NCBI GenBank assembly: GCA_019925095.2
Contig: CM034392.1
Span: forward strand, 13,039,887-13,103,886
Direction: 5' to 3'
DNA: 64,000 nucleotides
Origin: Dendrolimus kikuchii
Lineage: Eukaryota; Arthropoda; Insecta; Lepidoptera; Lasiocampidae
Shown piece after piece: positions 32,901 to 42,318 of the stretch; the stretch's first letter is position 1, and every line of letters starts with the position of its first letter. The notes under the pieces are model-generated. The model was not told where the DNA came from. It did no database searches and saw nothing but the letters and a program-made list of their open reading frames with translations. Both the position numbers and the translations under genes were made by a program.

Positions 32901-34080
32901 TGACACACAACATCCCCTCATCTTACCCAGTTCAAGCCCCCTTGTGGACCTAATTATAGATCATTTCCACACTATACACTGCCACCCGGGCGCAGATACA
33001 CTACACGCACTACTCCGTCAACAATACTGGATTTTATCTGGAAGGCGAGTCATTCGTCACCGTGTCTTTAAATGTGTACGCTGTTTTAGGCATCGAGCTC
33101 AGCCGAATCCCCCTTTTATGGCCGACCTACCGGCTGATCGAGTCAGCCCACAACCGGTGTTTAGTCAAGTGTCCACGGATTTTGCCGGACCATTCCTAAT
33201 TAAATCAAGTACTCTACGCAATGCCAAACTTCTCAAAGGCTACTTTTGTGTTTTCGTTTGTCTCGCCACCAAGGCAGTGCACTTAGAGGCTGTCTCGGAA
33301 CTTTCTACGGACGCCTTTTTTGCGGCACTGCAAAGGTTCGTTAGTCGGCGCGGAATCCCTACCCTAATTCGCTCTGATTGCGGTACAAACTATGTCGGCG
33401 CAAGAAATCAGCTCATAGAAGTACAAAACTTCTTAAAGGCCAATGATGATAGAATTACGCACAAGCTAGCCACACAGCAGATCACATGGTTGCTCAATCC
33501 GCCCTCAGCTCCTTCTTTTGGCGGTCTGCACGAGGCAGCCGTGAAATCTACTAAGCAATTACTCTATCGCGTATTAGGTGAGCAGCATCTGACCTTTGAA
33601 GAATTTTCTACACTCTTAGCCCGTATTGAGGCCGTTCTCAACTCTCGACCACTCTGCCCTCTGTCTTCAGACCCTACAGACTTCGAAGTCCTAACCGCTG
33701 GTCATTTCCTTATAGGTCGCCCACTTACCGCATTACCCGAACATTCCCATGAATCCTCTCCTCCATCAACCCTACGACGTTTTCGCTTAGTGCAAGCGTT
33801 GGCTCAGCGATTTTGGACCTTGTGGTCGAAATCCTACCTGCACACTCTCCAATCCCGATCTAAATGGACTACGGAAACCAGTCGACCCAAGATTGGTGAG
33901 CTGGTACTCATAAAGGAGGATAATCTTCCCAGACTCCAGTGGAAGATGGGAAGAATAAAGAAGATTCTGCCCGGAAGGGATGACGTCGTCCGAGTCGTAG
34001 AACTCAGCACCAAGGATGGCAGCTTAACGAGACCAGTCACAAAGATTGCTCGTCTTCCCCTCGACGACAACAGCACTTAG
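29950..34080 (+). CDS. BEL Pol polyprotein (protease, RT, RNase H, integrase)
   Basis: Over 1,370 codons open from the gag TGA to TAG at 34078-34080, with no ATG at its head, so it is probably made as Gag-Pol. Numbering residues from 30094: retroviral-type protease with DSGS at 57-60; reverse transcriptase with catalytic Asp 397 (STDIQMMFRN) and FVDD at 474-476 instead of YxDD; RNase H with FADAS (Asp 651); integrase zinc finger ending C994-X2-C997; integrase Asp 1029 (TDFAGPF), Asp 1095 (SDCGTNY) and Glu 1147 (LHEAAVKS). The domain order PR-RT-RH-IN and the GLRPSPFLA motif fit BEL/Pao. Confidence 0.93.
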   Translation, partial: LPATHLHNTTLHPPIPSLQYTPSTTSRKQNKSQFHTQHYDNKVYHNNHLPGSPVTSSDKANQNDSHISAHTQHITVHDPPVLLPTVSLELADNAGEFHKARALLDSGSMLTLLTKTMTQKLRLPVEHTELKITGVGNQQTQNSSSSTTITFRPIHTEVPVISAKAYILPDLTGLLPLTMLPDVVPLLDSTQLPLADSSYRFPAAIDLILGSDVLGQILDGNKIFLGPGRPIAFGTIFNFALLGPINPNYTKPEPQVNSALVNIDCLQPQHSNKEIHSALERFWEVEEVQSKDNSTSDECEENFRSTTTRDPTGRYIVSLPFLTKAPKLGATHAIALRRFLNLERKLQRDPTLRSKYIDFMKEYIDMGHMALCHPSTFKGKDHFYVPHHGIFKANSEKLRTVFDGSCKSSNGVSLNDCLHTGPPLQRDITDIILNFRTHKVVFSTDIQMMFRNILVHPDHRRFQLILWRSSPDQPLLTYALSTVTYGLRPSPFLANRSIIQLVTDEGHRFPQAAQVLTHSIFVDDILTGHDSVDKAIALQTELIELLALGGFHLRKWTSNSRQLLERFPDDQCDIPKDFDVVPDSNAIKVLGMQWIPQTDEFTYHISVPTLEKFTKRSILSTIARLYDPSGWISPVIFRAKLLIQHLWTLKLDWDESAPNDVTFQFQHIFEDLPLLSALRLPRTICTSKDSTYTLHGFADASESGYAAAVYLHETNITGQVHVRLLVSKSKVAPIKTRQTIPKLELSAAHLTSLLISRVSVQLSAHITIQQHFCWSDSTIVLAWLKTPSQSLQVFEANRVSAIAANPCNPTWRHVPSALNPADCASRGISAQELLAYDLWWSPTWLKAPPDTWPTMPPALGHHVLPGLKPRKMVAHIAVPDLDTDLLTRFSSLDTLVGVTACIKRFAHNCLVSSHSRIVGPITVDERKKALLHWVRSVQQNMFAEDIHRLQTNKLCTVRIQRLSPFLKDGLLRVGGRLSNSALRYDTQHPLILPSSSPLVDLIIDHFHTIHCHPGADTLHALLRQQYWILSGRRVIRHRVFKCVRCFRHRAQPNPPFMADLPADRVSPQPVFSQVSTDFAGPFLIKSSTLRNAKLLKGYFCVFVCLATKAVHLEAVSELSTDAFFAALQRFVSRRGIPTLIRSDCGTNYVGARNQLIEVQNFLKANDDRITHKLATQQITWLLNPPSAPSFGGLHEAAVKSTKQLLYRVLGEQHLTFEEFSTLLARIEAVLNSRPLCPLSSDPTDFEVLTAGHFLIGRPLTALPEHSHESSPPSTLRRFRLVQALAQRFWTLWSKSYLHTLQSRSKWTTETSRPKIGELVLIKEDNLPRLQWKMGRIKKILPGRDDVVRVVELSTKDGSLTRPVTKIARLPLDDNST

Positions 34081-34126
34081 TCAGCACTATAAATGGGAGC
34101 CGTCACCTTTTCCCCGGGCCCCAGGA

Positions 34127-34473
34127 TGTTCACGCCACCGCGTAACGAACGATGATTCCCCGAAAAAGTAATTTACCCCGCACTTCCGCGTCTCAACGAT
34201 CAGTCTGAATCGATCCGTCGTAAAAACATTCACGCATCGCGCGCGCATTTGAGATATCCACCCAATTGCTATACTAATCGGGTTCCAAGAGCTTGGTGAT
34301 AAGTGGCAAGTGAATCTAGTTGTGAAGCGGGAGATATATAACAAGAGAACACGCACTGCTGCTCCTGTATCGCAGACGCTCCGGTTACTCAGCTCATATT
34401 ATTACGGGTGAGTCCATTTATCTCCATTCCCTCTTACCCTTGCACCCTTGAAATCTGGCAATCGGCCAGATCA
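34127..34473 (+). repeat. BEL 3' LTR, full length
   Basis: 347 bp, TGTTCACGCC...CCAGATCA. It contains a TATA-like GATATATAACA (about 34331) and TCAG-type initiator candidates about 60 bp downstream. It is preceded by CCCCGGGCCCCAGGA; no clean polypurine tract abuts it. It marks the full LTR against which the 5' LTR deletion is measured. Confidence 0.88.
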
Positions 34474-34525
34474 GATGGTAACCGCTTTCCACCAAGTGGG
34501 CCGTCTGCCTGTCTGCTGATCTCCT
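34474..34525 (+). repeat. SINE-like repeat, right half (split by BEL element)
   Basis: GATGGTAACCGCTTTCCACC through CTCCTGCAATAAAAAAAAAA completes the repeat whose left half ends at 27796. Confidence 0.85.
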
Positions 34526-37194
34526 GCAATAAAAAAAAAATCCTGCTACTAGTGTTATTTTTAATACGAATCGGTAACAGACCCAAGTCGTTGTGTTGTA
34601 CAAGTACAGGATAAGAAAATTGGGTTGTGAAAGTACATTTACTAATGATAATATCGAATAATGAAAAGAAAAAGACAAGAACTATGAATTGCATAAAAAA
34701 TTTGAAGTGCTTAGTAAAATTTTAACTTTCGAATTGGTTATAAGAACTCTGTGATTTGGCATCAATTACAGAAAAACAATGTGGATAAGGCTGGTGTGGC
34801 AGGGCCTGTTTGAAAACTTTTATAACATATTTATGGCAATTGCTAGATAACGATCTGTGCGAAGGGTTATTTATTAAAAACAGAAGAAAGAGTTCATAAT
34901 GCTCATCAACTTGTTTCATAAACATACCCTACCCTACCCCAAATCTGTTTAATCACGAAGTTACCGAAATAAAAATTAAATTTGAATCGTATCGTAAAAA
35001 GATACATTAGAAATATTTTAGTTACTTCTTTTTAATTAACAGTTTTATGGTGTACTTCTGTATTAAGTTATAACTATAATTGTCTAATAAATTATGAACG
35101 TTAAAGTTAGATACATTCGTACTGAAAAACCTACTAACGCCATCTATTATGTCGTATAAGGATTGTTGTTATATTTGCCCCATTTACCCTTTCACCCTTA
35201 CGAGTAATGAAACCCTGTCCAACCTAAATATGTACATACTTAACCTACAATCATAATCACACGAGCAGAGTCGAATAATTATTATGAAAAAATAAAATTT
35301 ATAAGGAGGGAATACCTCATTTGTATAGTAGTGCAGTTCAACAGACATTATTGAAGAAAACATCCGCTAGATGTCGAATAATATCTACTTAAATATTTTA
35401 CCAGTTTTTACAATTTTAATATTCTTAGTTTCGTAACTGACATGGTTAAAATTACCTTTTACCGGAATAAAGTTAATTTTATTTTATTTACTTGTTCATA
35501 TTTTAACGTGACATCCGAGTCATATTGAAGAAACAAACCCTGCAGATTACAATGATTTAAATTTCATATTAAATAATGGAAATTGAAAACATGCCTACAT
35601 GCGATAATCGGCTAAGAGGTAAAACGTAATTTTACAACGTAGTTAGATTTTAAATACCTACTTTGTTAATTGTTACTGTAGCCGTCGAAAACAAGCATTG
35701 ATGCCATAAAATAACTTGTCTTATACTATTTATTTAGTTTCTTTTGTTAATATCGTGTTGAGATGGATGTGTACTATTATGAGAATAAATAAGTAAAGAT
35801 TACATAAGGGGTCATTTGAAAGAAGGCGATTAAAGGTGTATAGACATGAACGTAGGATCCCTCCTACGTTCATGTCTCTCTCTCTGAAAATCGTGTGACA
35901 ATGAGAAAATTAACTAAAAGATTGTGTAAAAATAGGTAATAAAAATGAGATAAATGAAATGAAGATTTATGTTATGGTATGATAGAGGACATTATCCTAG
36001 CATAAAATAGAATAGAATGGCAAAACATTTTGCAAATCCCAAATTATTTAAAACAAATATAGAGAATTGTTTAATATTATCTTTTAGCTTTCAAATTAAT
36101 ATTTTAGCACAAATATAAATTTACCTACATATATATATTTTGGTCTAGGTATCTAATAAGGTTATGTATTTATAACTTTTATACTTAAATCTACACAAAT
36201 TCGCACATACCCAAATACTTGTGTTTATATGTTCCCACTCTCGATACCACTCAAATAATAATATACACTTATAATTCATCACCACTAAGTTCAAAAAATC
36301 ATCAGACTATAATAAAACTTTTTACTGTTTTTGATAGATGTGAAAGTTACGGTAGTCAATTATAAATAATAATATTTTCAAATTTTAAATGAAAATCTTT
36401 AAAACCCAGTATTAACACTGTTGTGAAAATAAGAAAAGTGTATTCGATTTTCAAATTTGGAACTACTTAACGATTATAAATTGTCTTGTTCCTCTTATGC
36501 CCTTCAATTGTGTATTTCAATCATTTTTTTTTAATAAATGGGAAAATCATAAATATATTTCAATTCTATTTTTTTTGCTATACTTTAAAAATTACATCAA
36601 ATTAAAAATAAATTTTGAACCCAAACTACCCGAGTACCGAAACCACGCCGACATTTCCCGAACATACTCGAGCGCGCGCGTGACGTCACTAGGATAATTT
36701 TTCATAATAACTCATAGTAGCTTCGTAGCACATTGTGCTACCTGTGCAACGAAACTATGAAAACTTATGAGAAATTATTACAATGATGCCAAAATCACAA
36801 TGAGTTTCCGGTATTCGGATAGCATATATATCAAATACCCAATTCCACCTGCATTACATTACTGTTTTGCTCCTTTGGTATGTAGCGTATAGCTTAAAAT
36901 ACTATCGAAGTAGTTTTCGAAAATTAGCGTGTATAAAAGCACGGACAAAATATTTGCAATTTATTATATTTTAATTACTTTTAAACTGCTCACAAACTGT
37001 TTCAATTATAGTACACACTATTTAATATTTATTAAGAAACGACATTACATAAAATAGAAATAATTGCGTATTCAGTCACTTATATAAAATTAACATCCAT
37101 TTTCCTTTTTGTAGCCGTTTTAAAAAGATCCTTGCTCGCGGCAAAGTATTTCCTTAATTATGTGCTCTTAGGATTAATCTTTAAGCTTGTAATT
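34526..37194. other. AT-rich interval without recognised transposons
   Basis: About 2.7 kb without a confident feature apart from the hairpin at 35842-35877. A weaker hairpin (GTAGCACATTGTGCTAC) lies near 36727-36743. Confidence 0.35.
35842..35877. repeat. Perfect 16 bp inverted repeat, 4-base loop
   Basis: Arms AGACATGAACGTAGGA and TCCTACGTTCATGTCT are separated by TCCC. No mismatch. It could form a cruciform or an RNA hairpin. Confidence 0.9.
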
Positions 37195-37440
37195 GTATAT
37201 ATTATATATATTTTATCTCGCAGGATCGATGTCCGATGGAGTAATCATGCCTTAGAGTGAAAACTGCGTCTCGGTAAGGGTAGCGTTGGACGTCCTCCAA
37301 CCCGGTAGACTGACGACCAGCGCAAGGTCGCCGGCTAGAGCTGGCTGAGAGAGGCGGGGGAGACCGGGCTATATGGCGTAGGCTTGGGGAGGCCTACGTC
37401 CAACAGTGGACATTAATTGACAGATTTGGCTGAAGAAGAA
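37195..37440 (+). pseudogene. RTE-like LINE 3' fragment of another family
   Basis: A GC-richer block whose translation in shifting frames resembles the C-terminus of a different RTE-type element: GRPPTR*TDDQRKVAG, a degraded RxW segment, then GGCCTACGTCCAACAGTGGA, which encodes the familiar EAYVQQWT ending when read in the proper frame. It is followed by a TTTGGCTGAAGAAGAA tail. Identification is from motif memory. Confidence 0.5.
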
Positions 37441-39234
37441 TAAAGATTTTTTCTAGTAGTTTGAAATGGGGAAAGTATGTAGTAAAATGTCAATGTACTA
37501 GTAATATTATTGTTTTGTTGGTTGGATGGATGGATACAGAATCCATAATTATTTAACAAGATAGGCCGAACGAAGATTTAAATTGTACAGAATTGTACTG
37601 CAATTCTTAGTAGTGAAAAAAAATCACCGTTGAATGCGACATCATTGAGGAACAAATGCCTCCTAAAACGTACCGTGGAATAATTTATATTTTGATATAA
37701 ATTATTATAATATAAAGATGTTTGCATCCTATAGGAATTAAAAGGTACAACTTAAATCGTAGAGAAATCCTTTAAAAATCCCTAAACAGTATCAAATAAG
37801 GACCTTAGATTATGATTTAAAAAAACGAATAGTTGTTGGTACAAAATAAAATGAGCATAAATTATCTATATTCCGTCATTGAATCGTGAATTCCGGCGTT
37901 TCTATAGGATAGAACTACTAGATAGGATAGACACTTTTATGCCACAAGATAGGTCTTGTGGCATAAAAGCATAATTTTTGATATCCGAGCTGCCCAGTTT
38001 GCGATCTGCATTATATTCTTTAGCAGTATATAGATATTTATTAATAAATCTAAAAGTTGCCATAACGTGGTCTTGAATGAATATGTATATTAGTGCATTA
38101 ATTTTCAATTAATAAAATGGAATACTCTTTATTTTCAATACTTACTCCAATGTTAAGAACTGAAATCATCGCCTTACTGGCTCAAACTAAAAGGGATTTT
38201 CCAAAAAAAGCGAAAACCTTATTACATCGTGTGATATGAATTTCATTTTAAATATTAATTCAAACGTAAGACTTTAAATAAAAGAAATAAATAGTGTGCG
38301 TGTATTTAGGCACCTTAACACGCGCGAAGTGATTTTTTTTTACGACATATCGATTTTATTTTAATTTATCATTAAAAAAATAAGTAGGTTTAGCCAAATA
38401 ACAAAAATTGTTGAGGTTTGTCATCTCTACCGAATCATTCACAGTTCATGGACTGCCACGCACTGGGCCAATTTTAATAATTTATCAGAATAATATAGTA
38501 GGTATTTCTTTCCAACTATATATAATTCTTTCCAACAACTATGCTAAACTGGATATCTATCACTTTTGATGTACTCACGCAGCTGTTACCATAAAACAGT
38601 GCAAGAAAACGTGACAACTTTAGACTATACAGTAATCGTCTAAGTCTAAACTGACACTTTTGTTTTGATACCGTACTTACTAAATTACTTACTAACTAAT
38701 ATTTATTAACAGTTTTAGAAAGTATCATCGGAATTCTGTTTATGATTTCATAGACAATTTTGTCCGAATACGCATATTCATTACAGTTCTTATCGTTAAG
38801 TAGGTACTAGAGTTATCTAGTTTATGTGACTAAGAACCAAATGAAATATGTTTGTGGCCTTGGAATTTTGTGAAATTTTTATAGTAGTCAGAATACAACA
38901 ACTCAGTCAGTTGCAAGAAAATGCAGTCTTGCAGGATAAATAGACCAATAATATGAGGGAGAATCCACGTGTGCCATCGCTATAAATAAATTTATTTCTC
39001 TAACAAAATGATTACGTATTAACACATTATAACGCCTCCAAAAGTTTTTGTTATCAATATTATAACAAAAATGCTTCATAAGTTGATGGTTGATACCGCG
39101 ACGTAGGAGTTCCGGAAATTGAAGCCATGACACTGCACAGCCATCAAGCATTTCGTCTCCACCCTGCGCTACGCGACCTTGCCTGCGATAAATGCTTTTA
39201 AAATTAATGACGCAATAGTCACAAAGGTCTATTT
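37441..39234. other. AT-rich interval, mostly featureless
   Basis: About 1.8 kb. Apart from the hairpin at 37934-37969 no element was recognised. The minus-strand frame at 38903-39151 has plausible amino-acid composition but no recognised similarity. Confidence 0.35.
37934..37969. repeat. Perfect 16 bp inverted repeat, 4-base loop
   Basis: Arms CTTTTATGCCACAAGA and TCTTGTGGCATAAAAG are separated by TAGG. It has the same architecture as the unrelated hairpin at 35842-35877. Confidence 0.9.
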
Positions 39235-39470
39235 TAATTGCACTATCATTTAATTCCTAGTCTCTAATGCTTTTACTCCACCAGCGTTAATGTTAGTGCT
39301 AGTGACTGCATCGAAATGAGTCTAATTTATGGCGTTCAAAATAATGCGTTAACGAATAACTACATTAAAGTGGAATAATCTACAGGTTAATGTTTAAAGT
39401 GGTTAACAATGTGGCATCTCAAACAACGCATTAAAACCTTGGCTACATCTGGGTGATGTCTTTATTAGAG
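39235..39470. repeat. Unclassified diverged repeat, copy 1
   Basis: Shares ordered blocks with 49440-49670: GCGTT(C)AAAATAA, CGTTAACGAATAACTACATTA, ACGCATTA and CATCTG/CATCT near the end. It is probably a decayed non-autonomous element; ends not defined. Confidence 0.4.
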
Positions 39471-40484
39471 CGTGAGGCATAATAAGAAATACACTTGTAG
39501 TTCTTATAATTATGTAGGTATATGGTGATTTAGTTCTAAGTTTGTAATTTCAGTTCTGCTTTATTAAAGTAACTCATCACATTATTGAAGAAGAATATTG
39601 GGAATGAAGATCACCCAATAAATTAATAACTTAAAAAGGCTTCTAAATCCTCCCTGACTTGTGGTGTTACAGACAATCTTCACTGACTTTTGCAGGTTTT
39701 TTTAGTTAGTACCGAAGGCTTTACAAATATCTTTTATTAGGGTTTATTTTCTAGACCAAAGTATTAAATATTGAAAGCTCTAATAAGTTGTTTTCAGTGG
39801 TAAATTTTATGATCTGTTCACAATTTAACGACAGACATCGGTGATATCGATCTATGTAAATATTGCCTCACCACGTTTTGCTTCACCTTTAGATTGTGCC
39901 GCTTCATTCTGCTTGTTGCCTAATAACATTCGAACCCTCGCGAGACGCGATTTTTTTAACCCAGTTAGCCACTAAAGCACGTAAAAAGGGACGACTTTTA
40001 AAAAACCCTAGTACTTATATAAATAAATTAGTCACAAATATGAAGCATTAGAAAGAGGCTACATACTTATGCCGCTTAGGATTGAAACATTTGGTCCGTG
40101 AGTCGATCGGCAGAGTCAACAGAGAAATAAGTCGCTTTTTTTTTAATTATACGCTGGTTCATGTTTTGCACAGTGAATTGATATTGGCATTCAGCGTGGC
40201 AATGCAGCCAGCTTTCTTAACATATTTAGTTCTACCAGGTATCTGACACACCTGCTAGTCTTGACTAATATTATAAATGCGAACATGAATGAATATCTTA
40301 TATTATATAGGTACATACTTATTTCAATATTTATTCACATATTCGACAATAATTATTCTAAAGAATATAAAAAAATACAATTAAATACTAAAACTAAACT
40401 ATAGTATGAAAAATAAACCTAAAATTAATAACTAGAACTAAATAAAAAATTACAGATAAAATATTGGTCCCAAACCACTATCAC
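39471..40484. other. AT-rich interval; Helitron 5' scrap near 40265
   Basis: About 1 kb without a gene. TAATATTATAAATGCGAA at about 40265-40282 matches the 5' signature of the Helitron family, but the match stops after about 20 bases. Confidence 0.35.
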
Positions 40485-41746
40485 TTACCGGGTACGTTCC
40501 CAAAGGGCTGGCGGCGTTACCACGTTGAATAGCACTTAGCCTTTGAGCAAAATAGCCAGCCTTTTGGTCGCGTGAGAAGTCTACTAAACGGTCGGCGACA
40601 TCTCGATAAAGTTTTAGAGCGTTAGGACTCCACGGACTCAGAATTTCCACCCCAAACGCCGCAAATGTATAACTATTTCCGATAGCGGTGTACTTGCGGC
40701 GCTTGAGGGCCTCCTGTTCGGCTGCAGCAGAACCGGCGGTAGCGGACGTCCTTGAAAGATGGGACGCCGCCAGTGTCAACGCAAGTAGCATCCCACACTA
40801 AGGGGCGGCCTATCTTCCAAGGTACTAACGTCATCCCATCCGGTCTCCTGCCATCGTCACGGCACAAGCCGTTTGGTTCCAGAATGGTAGGTACCCCGGC
40901 GGTGATGAGAGCCCGGCAGATAATGTTCTTAAGTGCCGTATGACGAGAAATTCTACCGGCGCTTTTGCTGCAAGATAATCCATGGTGTCATAAGCGATCC
41001 ACCTTATCCCCGCATTGACAGAGGTGAGGGACCACACAGGTTGCCCCCAGGCGAATGCTGGCGCAGATTCTGAAAGTAGTATCATCTAAAAGTGTGCTAA
41101 GATTCGCCGAGGGCAGTGCCTGTAGCCAGAGACCTGACTCCCAACGTGAGACAGCTAAGAGGTGAGCACGCTCAGCCTGGCCCGTACAAGAAGAAATGAG
41201 TTTCTGATACGTTATAAGGCTGAGCGGCTCGTCCCAAAGCATCTGGCGCTTTAGGTTCACGGGTAAATTTTGATTCGGGCAGGCCAGCGACCACGCATTT
41301 TTAGCCTCAGCCAAACACGGGACCTCAAAATCACTAAGTGATGAATTTAATATTTTATCGATGAGGTCCACGGTGCTGTACACTGAGGCCAAGAAGGCGG
41401 GTAACGCTATGTCTGAAATTTTCCGTATTCCCCGGCCGCCGAGCCTTATAGGCAGGGTGGCCTGGGTCCACGAGCGTTCATCAAAAGGGATGTTGAATAG
41501 TGATGAGAGTGATTGCCTAATCCTAATAGTATTATCTAAATTATTTACTAAATGTGGATATTGCCACAGAGGACAGCAACGAATATGAATTTGTTTGTTT
41601 GTGACACTTTCACGCCATATCAATAGATCATCACGAAATTTTGCATTACATGTTTTCTGGGATATGAAAAAGGACAAAGAATATCTATCATCCAAAAAAA
41701 AGTACTGTTCCCAAGGGATAGAAGAATATACCTGAAAACATGGCAC
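40485..41746 (-). pseudogene. LINE with restriction-like endonuclease, C-terminal half, decayed
   Basis: Minus-strand remnant in changing frames. Order: a region after the RT (ATLPIRLGGRGIRKISDIAL, then FLASVYSTVDLIDKIL near 41380), LLAVSRWESGLWLQALPSAN, a Cys/His knuckle starting CQCGDKVD (near 40995), the nuclease-like [20 protein letters not shown] (near 40820), and the C-terminus [11 protein letters not shown] with IQRGNAASPLGTYP (near 40510). RPD-Xn-WDAT fits a PD-(D/E)XK-type nuclease as in R2-group elements. It contains several frameshifts. The clade is not settled; a second fragment lies at 51150-51300. Confidence 0.65.
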
Positions 41747-42182
41747 TCCGATCGTGTTTTATTGGCGCCACCCGTTGCGATTCACTAACAAATACATGGT
41801 CATAGCAACGACAAAGCCGCAATTTTAATTTGTTTCTAAATAAATAAATGTTAATTACCATTAATAAATAATTGTTAACCATCAATAGGTACTTTGAAAT
41901 AAAAATTGTGTGATTTTTTTTTAAGCTGGATAATGTATTTACGCACTAGAGTCCACGCCATAAATGAAGTCCCACGGCAAATAAAGGAATTAAAGTGGCG
42001 GCTCCGCTATTTGATAGAATTTTGTTCATTTAGCCAGGAAATAAATTATAGCTTAAACTATGGATTCTTTTTCTTTTTCTTAATTGTATGTATTGTGTAA
42101 TATCTATGTATCCTATTAATTATATGTATTTGATTTGCACACCACCGTCATACACTCTTGATTCCTTTCACACAATCCACAG
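41747..42182. other. AT-rich interval, no feature recognised
   Basis: Short gap between two retroelement remnants. It may still contain unrecognised upstream sequence of the LINE at 40485-41746. Confidence 0.35.
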
Positions 42183-42318
42183 TCCGGGTTGTCTGGAAGA
42201 GATCGCTCTAAAGCGATAAGGTCGCCCTTTGTTCCTGCCTTGACACGATATGACTGTAAATGATTTACTTTATGTGTATGTGGTGAACAATAAAGTATTT
42301 TCTATCTATCTATCTATG
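42183..42318 (+). repeat. LINE/SINE 3'-tail repeat ending in (ATCT)n, copy 2
   Basis: Blocks TTGTCTGGAAGAGATCGCTC, AAGCGATAAGGTCGCCC, GTGGTGAACAATAAAGTA and TCTATCTATCTATCTATG, in the same order as 17315-17455. AATAAAGTA resembles a polyadenylation signal. Confidence 0.62.

Larger units (their letters stand above)
27797..34473 (+). mobile_element. BEL/Pao LTR retroelement, nearly intact
   Basis: A 6.68 kb element flanked by the 5 bp duplication GATGG (27792-27796 and 34474-34478). Order: damaged 5' LTR, primer-binding site, long leader, gag, pol (protease, reverse transcriptase, RNase H, integrase), 3' LTR. Pol has no internal stop. Three faults are visible: a 256 bp deletion in the 5' LTR, no Gag start codon in frame, and a TGA between gag and pol. 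BEL/Pao identity rests on the Gag and Pol motifs listed under those entries. Confidence 0.92.

Noticed and set aside
34081..34126. Canonical polypurine tract just before the BEL 3' LTR
   Set aside because: The sequence before the LTR is C/G mixed (CCCCGGGCCCCAGGA); a short AAATGGGAG lies 25 or more bases upstream, so the site was not annotated.
38903..39151. 82-residue minus-strand frame as a host exon
   Set aside because: No recognisable domain, no convincing splice sites, no start context; left as unexplained sequence.
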